A DNA stretch of 64,000 nt from Roseomonas fluvialis (GCF_022846615.1 NZ_AP025637.1:2071001-2135000); one strand, 5' to 3'; shown: positions 8,650-16,862, counted from the first letter of the stretch. The notes: a model not told the origin generated them from the sequence alone. A program made the numbers and translations.

Positions 8650-8707
8650 CGCTTTACGCGCGCGTCGCCGCGGGGGTAGATGGCCGTCTTCAGACGGGAG
8701 ACGGTCC

Positions 8708-10126
8708 ATGCGGAACACGGAAGAGATCTGGCGCCTGGTCGATGCCAAGGCGCCCGACGCGATCGAACTCGCCGACCGCGTCTGGGGCATGCCGGAGCTC
8801 TGCTACGCCGAGGAACGCTCCTGCGCCGAGCACACCGCGCTGCTGGAGCAGCACGGCTTCCGCGTGACGCGCAACGTCGCCGGCATCCCGACCGCCGTGA
8901 TGGGCGAAGCCGGCGAGGGCGGCCCGGTCATCGCGATCCTGGGCGAATACGATGCACTCCCGGGCCTGTCGAACGAGGCCGGCATTGCCGAGCACAAGCC
9001 GCTGCCGGGCGATGGCTCTGGCCACGGTTGCGGGCACAATCTGCTGGGCGCGGCCTCGCTGCTCGCGGCCTCGGCCGTGAAGGACTGGCTGGCCGAGAAC
9101 GGCATCCAGGCGCGCGTGCGCTACTACGGCTGCCCGGCCGAGGAAGGTGGTGCGGCCAAGGGCTTCATGGTGCGCGAGGGGGCCTTCGACGATGTCGACA
9201 TGGCGATCTGCTGGCACCCGGCCGCCTTCACCGGCGTTAACGAGGCGGTGTCGCTCGCCAACACGCGCATCGACTTCTCCTTCACCGGCCGTTCGTCGCA
9301 CGCGGCGGCGGCGCCGGAACTCGGGCGCTCGGCGCTCGATGCCGTCGAGTTGATGAATGTCGGCGTGAACTACATGCGCGAGCACATGCCCTCGGACGCG
9401 CGCATCCACTACGCGTATCTGGATGCCGGCGGCATCGCGCCGAACGTCGTGCAGGGCACGGCGAAGGTGCGCTACCTGATCCGGGCGCGCGACCTGGTCG
9501 GGCTGAACCAGCTGGTCGCGCGCGTGCGCAAGATCGCCGATGGCGCGGCGTTGATGACCGAGACCACGGTCACCACCAAGGTCGTCTCCGCGGTGTCGAA
9601 CCTGCTAGCGAATACGCCGCTCGAACAGGCGATGTACGACAATATGCAGCGCCTGGGCCCGCCGGAATTCGACGAGGCCGACCGCGCCTACGCGAAGCAG
9701 ATCCAGGGCACGCTGTCCGACGAGGACATCGCCGCCGCCTTCCGCCGCCATGGGCTCGAGGTCGATCGCGACAAGCCGCTCTGCGACATCATCGTGCCGC
9801 TGGATGCCAAGGGGAAGGGCGGCGTGGGGTCGACCGACGTGGGCGATGTGTCCTGGGCGGTGCCCACGGTGCAGGCGCGCGGCGCGACCTATGCGATCGG
9901 CACGCCGGGGCATTCCTGGCAGCTGACAGCGCAGGGGAAGTCCGGCATCGCGCACAAGGGCCTGGTGCATGTGGCGAAGATCATGGCGGGCACGGCAGTG
10001 GACGCCATCACCAACCCCGACCTGCTGGCCGCGGCCAAAGCCGACCACAAGAAGCGCACCGATGCGCACCCCTATGTCTGCCCTCTGCCGGCCGACGTGA
10101 ACCCGCCGATCAAGATGTCGGCGTGA
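8708..10126 (+). CDS. M20D-family amidohydrolase (AbgB-like)
   Basis: This 472-residue zinc amidohydrolase has the metal and catalytic signature GHGCGHN followed by GCPAEEGGAAKG (the Glu pair). It contains an inserted dimerisation/lid domain starting near FSFTGRSSHAAAAP. Length and motifs match the aminobenzoyl-glutamate hydrolase subunit B group, which cleaves N-acyl amino acids. No AbgA or AbgT partner is adjacent. Its stop overlaps the following SDR start (TGATG), so they are co-translated. The product is cytoplasmic, as no signal is visible. Confidence 0.85.
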   Translation: MRNTEEIWRLVDAKAPDAIELADRVWGMPELCYAEERSCAEHTALLEQHGFRVTRNVAGIPTAVMGEAGEGGPVIAILGEYDALPGLSNEAGIAEHKPLPGDGSGHGCGHNLLGAASLLAASAVKDWLAENGIQARVRYYGCPAEEGGAAKGFMVREGAFDDVDMAICWHPAAFTGVNEAVSLANTRIDFSFTGRSSHAAAAPELGRSALDAVELMNVGVNYMREHMPSDARIHYAYLDAGGIAPNVVQGTAKVRYLIRARDLVGLNQLVARVRKIADGAALMTETTVTTKVVSAVSNLLANTPLEQAMYDNMQRLGPPEFDEADRAYAKQIQGTLSDEDIAAAFRRHGLEVDRDKPLCDIIVPLDAKGKGGVGSTDVGDVSWAVPTVQARGATYAIGTPGHSWQLTAQGKSGIAHKGLVHVAKIMAGTAVDAITNPDLLAAAKADHKKRTDAHPYVCPLPADVNPPIKMSA

Positions 10127-10821
10127 TGCGCGTCGCCCTCGTCACCGCCGGCGGGTCCGGCATGGGGGCGGCCGTGGCGCGTCGGCTCGCGTCCGATGGG
10201 TTTGCGGTCGGTATCCTCTCCTCCTCCGGCAAGGGGGAGGCGCTGGCTGGCGAACTCGGCGGGATCGGGGTGACGGGGTCGAACCAGTCGAATGACGACC
10301 TGCAGCGCCTCGTCGACGCGGCCATGGCGAAGTGGGGTCGGGTCGATGTGCTGGTGAACAGTGCGGGGCACGGACCGCGTGGTCCCGTGCTGGATCTGAC
10401 GGACGAGGACTGGCACCGCGGCCTCGATGTCTACCTGATGAACGTGATCCGGCCGACACGGCTGGTCGCGCCGATCATGGTCGCGCAGAAGGGCGGGGCG
10501 ATCGTCAACATCTCGACCTTCGCGACCTTCGAACCCGACCCGGCGTTTCCGACCTCGGGCGTGTTCCGCGCGGGGCTCGCGGCCTACACCAAGCTGTTCG
10601 CCGACAAGTACGCGGCGGACAACGTGCGCATGAACAACGTGCTGCCCGGTTTCATCGACAGCTTGCCGGTGCGCGCCGAACGCCTGCCGTCCATTCCCAT
10701 GGGTCGCTACGGCAGCAGCGAGGAGATCGCGGCGACTGTGGCGTTCCTCGCGTCCGACGGCGCGGGCTACATCACCGGGCAGAACCTGCGGGTGGATGGC
10801 GGGCTGACGCGCTCGGTGTGA
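10126..10821 (+). CDS. SDR-fold oxidoreductase lacking the usual Tyr-x-x-x-Lys
   Basis: The 231-residue Rossmann protein has an NAD(P) motif (VTAGGSGMG) and an NSAG motif, with Ser130 at the catalytic serine position. Where classical SDRs have Tyr and Lys, it reads SGVFRAGLA, giving Ser144 and Arg148. The rest of the fold, including NVLPGFIDS and the C-terminal GYITGQNLRVDGG, is intact, so this looks like a conserved subgroup rather than decay. I chose ATG 10126, which overlaps the M20 stop by one base; an in-frame GTG lies just before it. Confidence 0.8.
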   Translation: MRVALVTAGGSGMGAAVARRLASDGFAVGILSSSGKGEALAGELGGIGVTGSNQSNDDLQRLVDAAMAKWGRVDVLVNSAGHGPRGPVLDLTDEDWHRGLDVYLMNVIRPTRLVAPIMVAQKGGAIVNISTFATFEPDPAFPTSGVFRAGLAAYTKLFADKYAADNVRMNNVLPGFIDSLPVRAERLPSIPMGRYGSSEEIAATVAFLASDGAGYITGQNLRVDGGLTRSV

Positions 10822-10928
10822 CGGCGTGCAGGGCCGGGCGAGCGACCGCGTGCGTTAGCGTGATGCTGTGCGGCGAGACGGTGCTTCGCTTGCGCGGGTG
10901 AAGGGGAACGTTTAGAGAACATAGGACC

Positions 10929-12161
10929 ATGCCCCGGTCCCTCCGCGAACGCCTCGCCATCCTGTCGGATGCCGCCAAATACGATGCGTCCTGCGCATCC
11001 AGCGGCACCACGCGGCGCGATTCCGCGGCCAGCGGCGGGCTCGGTTCGACCGAGGGGTCGGGCATCTGCCACGCCTATGCGCCGGATGGGCGCTGCATCT
11101 CGCTGCTGAAGATCCTGCTGACCAATTTCTGCATCTACGACTGCGCCTATTGCATCAACCGGTCATCGAGCAACGTGGAGCGCGCCCGCTTCACGCCAGA
11201 CGAGGTCGTCTGGCTGACCATGGAGTTCTACCGGCGCAACTACATCGAGGGGCTGTTCCTCTCCTCGGGCATCGTGCGCTCGTCGGACCACACCATGGAG
11301 CAACTGGTGCGCGTGGTGCGGGACCTGCGCACGGTCCATGGCTTCCGCGGCTACATCCATCTCAAGACCATCCCCGACGCATCGCCGGCGCTGATCGAGG
11401 AGGCGGGCCTGTACGCCGACCGCTTGTCGATCAACATCGAGATGCCGACGGATGCCGGCCTGGCCGCGCTGGCACCCGAGAAGCAGCCCGCCGGCATCCG
11501 CCAGGCCATGGCCGACATGCGCATCCGCATCGAGGACGCGAAGGAACCGACACTGCGCACCAAGACGCGCAAGCGCTTCGCCCCCGCCGGACAATCGACG
11601 CAGATGATCATCGGCGCTGATGCGTCGAATGACGCGACGGTGCTCGCCACCAGCGCGCGGCTCTATGGCGGCTACGGGCTGAAGCGGGTGTATTATTCGG
11701 CCTTCAGCCCGATCCCGGATGCTTCCGCCACTCTGCCGCCGGTCAAGCCGCCCTTGGTTCGCGAGCACCGGTTGTACCAGGCGGATTGGCTGTATCGCTT
11801 CTATGGCTTTTCGATCGAGGAAGTGACGGCGTCGCGGCCGGACGGGATGCTCGACCTCGAGATGGACCCGAAGCTCGCCTGGGCGCTGGCGCATCGCGGG
11901 CAATTCCCGGTCGACGTGAACACCGCGGCGCGGGAGCCGCTGCTGCGCGTGCCGGGCTTCGGTGTGAAGACCGTGGCCGCCATCCTGGCGGCGCGGCGGC
12001 ACCGGCGCCTCGGCCTCGATGACCTGGCGCGGCTGCGCGTGCCGCTGCGCAAGGCGCGGCCCTGGATCGTGGCGGAGGGCTGGACGCCGCTGCGCGAACT
12101 CGACCGGTCGGACCTCGCCGTATTGGTGGCGCCGCCGCCGCGGCAGATGGCGCTGTTCTGA
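10929..12161 (+). CDS. Putative DNA modification/repair radical SAM protein
   Basis: This 410-residue SplB-related radical SAM protein has the cluster-binding motif Cys68-x3-Cys72-x2-Cys75 (CIYDCAYC). A TIM-barrel core follows, and a helix-hairpin-helix segment near the C-terminus (VNTAAREPLLRVPGFGVKTVAAILAARRH region) would contact DNA. The family always travels with a UdgX-type protein, and here the next gene starts inside its stop codon (TGATG). The pair is predicted to repair or modify DNA. The chemistry of the radical SAM half has, as far as I know, not been shown. Confidence 0.9.
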   Translation: MPRSLRERLAILSDAAKYDASCASSGTTRRDSAASGGLGSTEGSGICHAYAPDGRCISLLKILLTNFCIYDCAYCINRSSSNVERARFTPDEVVWLTMEFYRRNYIEGLFLSSGIVRSSDHTMEQLVRVVRDLRTVHGFRGYIHLKTIPDASPALIEEAGLYADRLSINIEMPTDAGLAALAPEKQPAGIRQAMADMRIRIEDAKEPTLRTKTRKRFAPAGQSTQMIIGADASNDATVLATSARLYGGYGLKRVYYSAFSPIPDASATLPPVKPPLVREHRLYQADWLYRFYGFSIEEVTASRPDGMLDLEMDPKLAWALAHRGQFPVDVNTAAREPLLRVPGFGVKTVAAILAARRHRRLGLDDLARLRVPLRKARPWIVAEGWTPLRELDRSDLAVLVAPPPRQMALF

Positions 12162-13618
12162 TGCTGGCCGTCGCGCTGGAAGGGCGCGGCGACCTCGCCG
12201 AATGGCGCGACGCGGCGCGGGCGCTGGCCATGGCGGGGGTGGCGCCGGAGCACGTCGACTGGCGCACGGCCGGCGCGGCGTCGTTGTTCGATGGCGCGAT
12301 GCCGCTGCCGCCCGTGACCCGCCCGCCGCCTCGCGTGCCGCGCGCGTTCCTCGACCTCGCGGAGACCGTCATCTGCCACAGCGATTCTGGCCGCTTCGCC
12401 CTGCTGTACCGCCTGCTGGCGCGCCTGCAGGGCGACCCTGCGCTGCTGTCCATGGCCGCCGACCCGGACGTGGTCACCGCCGAGCGCCTGGCGAAATCCG
12501 TCCGCCGCGACTGCCACAAGATGGCGGCCTTCGTGCGCTTCCGCGAAACGCCGGGGGAGGGCGGGCGGCGGCGCTTCCTGGCCTGGTTCGAACCGGACCA
12601 TCACATCGTGGCGCGCAAGGCGCCCTTCTTCGCACGGCGATTCGCCGACATGGACTGGATGATCCTGACGCCGAAGGGGTCCGCCGCCTTCGACGATGGC
12701 GTGCTGTCGGTCAGCACCGCGCCCGCGACGAAGCCGGCGCTGGAAGACGCGACCGACGCGCTATGGCTCACCTACTACGCATCGATCTTCAACCCCGCGC
12801 GGGTGAAGGTCGCGGCGATGATGTCCGAGATGCCGAAGAAGTACTGGCGGAACCTGCCCGAGGCCGCGCTGATCCCGGAGCTGCTGGCGCAGGCGCCGGC
12901 GCGCGTGGCGGCCATGGCGGCCCAGGCCGCGCTGCCGCCGCCCGCGCATCACGCGCGCATCCAGGCGCGGCGCCGCGCGGTGGAAGCGCCGGCCGCCACG
13001 ACCGATTCTCTTGCCGCCCTTCGCGAGGCCGCGCGCGGTTGCACGCGCTGCGCGCTGCATTGCCACGCGACGCAGGCTGTCTTCGGCGAAGGCCCGGACC
13101 GCGCCGACCTGATGATCGTCGGCGAACAGCCAGGCGATCGCGAGGACCTGGCCGGCCGCCCCTTCGTCGGCCCTGCGGGCGCCGTGCTGGACCGTGCAAT
13201 GGCCGCGGCGGGGATCGATCGCGCGGCGACCTACCTGACCAATGCGGTGAAGCACTTCAAGCACGAACCGCGCGGCAAGCGGCGGCTGCATGTCACGCCC
13301 AATGCCGATGAGATCGAGCACTGCCGCTGGTGGCTACGCCAGGAGATCGCGCTGGTGCGCCCGCGCCTGGTGGTCGCGATGGGCGCGACGGCGGTGCGGG
13401 CTTTGACGGGCGAGACGCCACGGCTGGGCGACATCCGCGGCCGCGTCCTGCCGCTCGAGGAGGACCGCGCGCTGCTGGTCACGACTCACCCCGCATACCT
13501 GCTGCGGCTGCCGGATGCGCGCCGTGCGGCGGAGGAGACGGCGCGCTTTCATGCTGACCTGGCAGCGGCGCGGGCGCACCTGGAGGCTGAGGCGCGGCGC
13601 GGGCCGGTGAACGCGTAG
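12161..13618 (+). CDS. udgX: UdgX-family uracil-DNA glycosylase fused to a TIGR03915-type domain
   Basis: The 485-residue fusion has an N-terminal half (about 1-250) of the family that accompanies the radical SAM protein. The C-terminal half (about 285-470) is a family-4-like uracil-DNA glycosylase with motif A GEQPGDREDLAG (321-332) and motif B HPAYLLRL (443-450). The diagnostic UdgX loop KRRLH is at 373-377. In UdgX its His forms a covalent bond to the deoxyribose after uracil excision. Likely 4Fe-4S ligands are Cys294, Cys297, His365 (VKHFK) and Cys388. Leu replaces the commoner Ile in the loop. It is translationally coupled to the upstream gene. Confidence 0.92.
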   Translation: MLAVALEGRGDLAEWRDAARALAMAGVAPEHVDWRTAGAASLFDGAMPLPPVTRPPPRVPRAFLDLAETVICHSDSGRFALLYRLLARLQGDPALLSMAADPDVVTAERLAKSVRRDCHKMAAFVRFRETPGEGGRRRFLAWFEPDHHIVARKAPFFARRFADMDWMILTPKGSAAFDDGVLSVSTAPATKPALEDATDALWLTYYASIFNPARVKVAAMMSEMPKKYWRNLPEAALIPELLAQAPARVAAMAAQAALPPPAHHARIQARRRAVEAPAATTDSLAALREAARGCTRCALHCHATQAVFGEGPDRADLMIVGEQPGDREDLAGRPFVGPAGAVLDRAMAAAGIDRAATYLTNAVKHFKHEPRGKRRLHVTPNADEIEHCRWWLRQEIALVRPRLVVAMGATAVRALTGETPRLGDIRGRVLPLEEDRALLVTTHPAYLLRLPDARRAAEETARFHADLAAARAHLEAEARRGPVNA

Positions 13619-13931
13619 CGCCAAGCGGCCAACGCGCCGACCGGCCATCGGCAAGGCCGCGGCCGCGAAAGTGCCCCCCCGGGTGGTGAGGCGCATTGCC
13701 GCGCCGGCGCCCCGCTTGCGGTACCGCGATGCCAGCGTTGCGAATACGCCCGCGCAGAGCAGATCTCGATCGGATGGAATCGTGGATCGGGCGACGATGC
13801 TCGCTAGCCGAGGTCTACAGACGTTGCGGTGAGCGAAAGCGAACGGAAACGGCTCTGGGGTTAGCGCCATGCACACGCGGCGCGAACAGGCCTTGCCGCG
13901 CGCGACGGGTGCGCGCGGCGGCCCCCGCCGA
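13619..13931. other. Convergent intergenic region, no gene seen
   Basis: These 313 bases separate the ends of the convergent UdgX and DUF169 genes. Short open frames here lack ribosome-binding sites and recognisable motifs. One hairpin near the DUF169 end is listed separately. Confidence 0.5.
13895..13919 (-). terminator. Hairpin downstream of the DUF169 gene
   Basis: GCCGCGCGC (13895-13903) pairs with GCGCGCGGC (13911-13919) across a 7-base loop, starting 12 bases past the DUF169 stop. There is no T-run after it, so it is either a weak intrinsic terminator or an RNA 3'-end stabiliser. Confidence 0.35.
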
Positions 13932-14744
13932 TCAGCTCTTGCCGGCGTAGGACTTCGCCATGCCCTCGCCGGGATCGGCCTGCGGGCCATAGGGCATGAT
14001 GGGATACCGCAGCCCCGCCTTGGACAGCCCCAGCATCCCCTCGACCGCGACCGCCAGGTCGCCCGGCGGCAGCGCCATCAGCATCTCGTCGTCCGAGACC
14101 CCGCCGTAGCGGCGTTCCGCGTAGCACGGGATGGACAGGCAGGGCGCACGATCCCGCAGGGCACGGCCCCAGGAATCGGCGCAGGCACTCTCCCCGGTGA
14201 TGGAGAAGTCGAAGCGCTTGTAGGTGCGCCACTGCAGCCCGTTAATGAACAGGATCATCTGCGCCGGGTTGGCGTAGAACAGGCAGATGTCGGGCGGGTC
14301 AAGCCGCGCGCTGCGCAGCGGGGAAACCACCAGGCCGGCATAGCGCGCGGGGACGCGCGGCATCTGCGCCTGGTGCAGCGCCGCGGCCTCGCGATTCTCG
14401 AACCACACGCCTTCGAACTTGCGGCCCGACAGGTACAGCTCCGAGGGTTCGTTCAGCCCGATCACGCCGCCGCAATTGGAGAAGCCCGGCACGTTGTCGT
14501 GGCTGATGCCCATGGTGAAGCCGGCGATGCGCGCCTGCGTCACCAGCTGGCAGGTGGAGAATTTGCGGCCTTCCGGCGGGCGACGCAGGCCGGGGATGGC
14601 GGCCATCTCGTCGGCGCTTTCGAACAGCTTCATGCCGAAGGGCAGGGTCCGCAGTCGCAGCAGTTCCGTGAGCTGGCGCGCGAGATCGGCGACATGCTTC
14701 GCGTCGAGCGGCGGCGCCTCGGCGGCCGGCGGGGCATCGTTCAT
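13932..14744 (-). CDS. DUF169-domain protein
   Basis: The 270-residue protein matches the DUF169 pattern: a Cys-containing MKLFESADEM region near the start, FSTCQLVTQAR, and later SCADSWGRAL and APCLSIPCYAERRYGG. Several conserved Cys residues suggest metal or cofactor binding. The family function is unknown, and many members occur in bacteria and archaea with metal- or cobalamin-linked enzymes. An AGGAGG at ideal distance fixes the ATG at 14744. It follows the DUF6065-like gene with a strong hairpin between them, so it may be expressed separately. Confidence 0.8.
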   Translation of the reverse strand: MNDAPPAAEAPPLDAKHVADLARQLTELLRLRTLPFGMKLFESADEMAAIPGLRRPPEGRKFSTCQLVTQARIAGFTMGISHDNVPGFSNCGGVIGLNEPSELYLSGRKFEGVWFENREAAALHQAQMPRVPARYAGLVVSPLRSARLDPPDICLFYANPAQMILFINGLQWRTYKRFDFSITGESACADSWGRALRDRAPCLSIPCYAERRYGGVSDDEMLMALPPGDLAVAVEGMLGLSKAGLRYPIMPYGPQADPGEGMAKSYAGKS

Positions 14745-14940
14745 GGCGGGTCCTCCTGGCGCGCGGCGTTCGGCGCCGCGTTCGGCCGGGGCGATCATGC
14801 ACGGATGCCCGCACGCGTCACCATCGCCACGGGCCTGGCTGGCCGACCGCGGTTCGCGCGCGCCTCGCGGTCGGCCGTTCATGGCCGGTTCCGCGTGGTA
14901 GGATGGTCCGTCGGCGGTCACGCCACGGTGCAATGCAGGA

Positions 14941-14974
14941 AGCCGCCGGCCCCGGAGTAAGGGGGCCGGCGGCT
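14941..14974 (-). terminator. Strong hairpin after the DUF6065-like gene
   Basis: A perfect 13-bp stem (AGCCGCCGGCCCC 14941-14953 with GGGGCCGGCGGCT 14962-14974, 8-base loop) begins 20 bases past the stop at 14995. The downstream tract lacks a clear T-run, as often in very GC-rich genomes. It most likely ends the upstream transcript. Confidence 0.6.
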
Positions 14975-14994
14975 TCGGGCGACGCCGGCTGGGG

Positions 14995-15807
14995 TCAGGC
15001 TGCCGGCGCGGCTTCCCGTGCGGCCGCCATGGCCGCGAAGGGGCATCCCTGGCCGCGACGGGCGCGGCGGATCTCGGCGGAGTAGTGGCCGGGCTGGTGT
15101 TCCTCGACCATCGCGGGCGTGACCACGCTCGAACGATACGCATCCCATTCCGCATCGCCCCATTGGGTGAAGGCGTCGGTGACGGAATGCGCGTTCATCA
15201 CCGCATCGGCATAGGCGAATTGCGGGATGGGCTGGACCTGCAGGATGGGGCGCAGCTGATTGATCTCGACCGGCGTGTCGGTGCGCGTCAGGCGGATGTT
15301 CGTGAACAGCGGGCCGAACCACTTGTCGAATTCCACCACGCCTTCGAACTGCTCGTAGTGCGGGGAGCGCGGCAGGTTGGCCGGCGTGCGCGACAGCAGG
15401 GACCAGCCGGGCGCGGTGCGCACGAACAGGCCGGTCCACATCTGCACGACGCCAGGTTCGGGCAGGCCGGTCAGGAAGGGTGGCGAGAAGCCGCGGATAT
15501 CCTCCGGCACTTCCTCATCGAAGCGGGCGCGGAAATGCGGGTACTGCACGGCACCAAGACCGAGCGGCATCCATTCATGCTCGAGCTCCTCGCAGGTCCA
15601 GAGCACTTCGTGCCCGTCCCACATCAGGCTGAGGTCGAGCGGCGCGGTGATGTGCCAGCCGAAGCCGGCGGCGGTAGTGACCGCATCGCAGTAGCGGAAG
15701 GCGCGCGTCGGCAGGCCGCCCAGGGCGGATCGATCGGCCCGCTCGGGTGCCGGGATGCCGGGGATCAGGCGGTGGAAGGCGACGATCGGCGTCTTGTCCG
15801 GGGCCAT
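14995..15807 (-). CDS. DUF6065-like protein of unknown function
   Basis: The 270-residue cytoplasmic protein has no recognised catalytic motif. Visible features are HITAPLDLSLMWDGHEVLWT near residue 55, a Pro/Trp-rich middle (VQMWTGLFVRTAPGWSLLSR) and a C-terminal tail rich in Ala, Arg and His. The middle part resembles the DUF6065 group, which I place with moderate confidence. It lies downstream of the ten-repeat gene in the same direction, with a hairpin between them, so shared regulation is possible. Confidence 0.6.
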   Translation of the reverse strand: MAPDKTPIVAFHRLIPGIPAPERADRSALGGLPTRAFRYCDAVTTAAGFGWHITAPLDLSLMWDGHEVLWTCEELEHEWMPLGLGAVQYPHFRARFDEEVPEDIRGFSPPFLTGLPEPGVVQMWTGLFVRTAPGWSLLSRTPANLPRSPHYEQFEGVVEFDKWFGPLFTNIRLTRTDTPVEINQLRPILQVQPIPQFAYADAVMNAHSVTDAFTQWGDAEWDAYRSSVVTPAMVEEHQPGHYSAEIRRARRGQGCPFAAMAAAREAAPAA

Positions 15808-15846
15808 GGTGTGGGTCCTTGGCGGTGCGGTCAGGCAGACAGGGGC

Positions 15847-15871
15847 GGGGGCTCCCGCGCGGGGAGCCCCC
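15847..15871 (-). terminator. Hairpin after the ten-repeat gene
   Basis: GGGGGCTCCC (15847-15856) and GGGAGCCCCC (15862-15871) form a perfect 10-bp stem with a 5-base loop, 11 bases past the repeat gene stop. It also lies 40 bases before the next start, so it may be a terminator or an attenuator that sets the level of the downstream gene. Confidence 0.5.
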
Positions 15872-15882
15872 AGCTCCGGGGA

Positions 15883-16458
15883 TCAGCCGCGGCGCATGCC
15901 GGCGCCGATGCGGACGGTGCCCTTGTCGGCGACGGAGGCCTTCGGGGTGCGCATGCCGGCGCCGGTGCGGACCGCGCCCTTGTCGGCGACGGAAGCGGGG
16001 GTGCGCATGCCGGCGCCGATGCGGACGGTGCCCTTGTCGGCGACGGAGGCCTTCGGGGTGCGCATGCCAGCGCCGGTGCGGACCGCGCCCTTGTCGGCGA
16101 CGGAGGCCTTCGGGGTGCGCATGCCGGCGCCGATGCGGACCGCGCCCGTGTCGGCGACGGAAGCCTTCGGGGTGCGCATGCCGGCGCCGATGCGGACCGC
16201 GCCCGTGTCGGCGACGGAAGCCTTCGGGGTGCGCATGCCGGCGCCGGTGCGGACGGTGCCCTTGTCGGCGACGGAGGCCGGGGTGCGCATGCCGGCGCCG
16301 GTGCGGACGGTGCCCTTGTCGGCGACGGAAGCGGGGGTGCGCATGCCGGCGCCGGTGCGGACGATGCCCTTGTCGGCGACGGAGGCCTTCGGGGTGCGCA
16401 TGCCGGCACCCGTACGCACGGTGCCCTTGTCGGCGATGGAGGCGGGGATCGGGGCCAT
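15883..16458 (-). CDS. 191-residue protein made of ten tandem 18-19-residue repeats
   Basis: After MAPIP the whole protein is ten copies of ASVADKGTVRTGAGMRTPK with small changes (T/A/I in position 8, T/I after the Arg, K/T after the Asp). Three copies lack the Lys before Ala. The tail is RRG. There are no aromatic residues, Leu, Cys or His, and no signal peptide. The frame is supported by a GGAGAA ribosome-binding site 5-11 bases before ATG 16458, a stop right after the array, and G/C at every third position of the sampled repeat unit. I recognise no family. The even spacing could mean a solenoid, a disordered spacer, or a nucleic-acid or ligand-binding array. Confidence 0.65.
   Translation of the reverse strand: MAPIPASIADKGTVRTGAGMRTPKASVADKGIVRTGAGMRTPASVADKGTVRTGAGMRTPASVADKGTVRTGAGMRTPKASVADTGAVRIGAGMRTPKASVADTGAVRIGAGMRTPKASVADKGAVRTGAGMRTPKASVADKGTVRIGAGMRTPASVADKGAVRTGAGMRTPKASVADKGTVRIGAGMRRG
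15895..16458 (-). repeat. Ten-unit tandem repeat, 57 or 54 bp per unit
   Basis: The array encodes the protein above. Six units are 57 bp, three are 54 bp (one codon shorter) and the first carries a unique MAPIP start. Units five and six are identical at the DNA level over the whole 57 bp, which points to recent unit duplication. Because unit lengths are multiples of three and lack stops, several reading frames are open on both strands. Confidence 0.9.
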
Positions 16459-16531
16459 GGAGGTTCTCCGGGTTGAAGTCCTTGTTCTGGCGGCGCCAGA
16501 CACCCGGAAGGTGAAGACATCATGCAGTCAG

Positions 16532-16555
16532 TTCAAGTAATCTTTCCTACTTGAA
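16532..16555. promoter_or_regulatory. 8-bp inverted repeat, candidate operator
   Basis: TTCAAGTA (16532-16539) and TACTTGAA (16548-16555) are perfect inverted repeats with an 8-base spacer, the geometry of a dimeric-regulator site. The right half overlaps the -35 element of the plus-strand promoter candidate. It lies 74 bases upstream of the ten-repeat gene start. Confidence 0.4.
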
Positions 16556-16582
16556 ACTATTCTTTTTCCCAATATGATCATA
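16551..16582 (+). promoter_or_regulatory. Sigma-70-like promoter with a palindromic -10
   Basis: TTGAAA (16551-16556), a 16-base spacer and TATGAT (16573-16578) match the consensus at 5 of 6 positions each. The -10 is part of a 10-bp palindrome TATGATCATA (16573-16582), so the other strand also shows a TATGAT, with a weaker TTGCAG 16 bases before it. Divergent, overlapping promoters for the regulator and the repeat gene are possible. Confidence 0.3.
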
Positions 16583-16862
16583 AATAGGAAAACGATCACT
16601 GCAATGTGTGGTTGCACTGCTCAAAGGCCTTCACCATGACTCAAGCGAACGCTGCATTCATGCAGGGATGACGTCGATCACGCGAAAATAACGCTTCAGG
16701 ATACAACCTATTGGTTATTGGCGACCCGAGATCATCGCGGTGCAGGCTCCGCCGACGGAGGCTGGTTTCGACTCGGCCGGACGACATCGACCGATTCCCT
16801 GCGTGCCCGTGCATCCCCGCCGGGCCGCCATGACTCAGGGTTGCAGAGCGGAGGTTTGGTAA

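Noticed and set aside
6298-8790. An 830-residue minus-strand open frame opposite the molybdenum hydroxylase
   Set aside because: It is an antisense shadow of a well-recognised gene in very GC-rich DNA and reads as low-complexity Arg/His/Ala/Gly protein.
13696-13950. 84-residue plus-strand open frame between UdgX and DUF169
   Set aside because: It is Arg/Pro-rich, has no ribosome-binding site, overlaps the convergent DUF169 3' end and resembles no known family.
15895-16458. CRISPR array
   Set aside because: The units are contiguous coding repeats of 54-57 bp with no unique spacers between short repeats.
15085-16476. Long plus-strand open frames through the repeat array (for example 463 residues)
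   Set aside because: Repeat units are multiples of three without stops, so several frames are open by construction. Only the minus-strand frame has a ribosome-binding site and a stop at the array end, and it shows G/C third positions.
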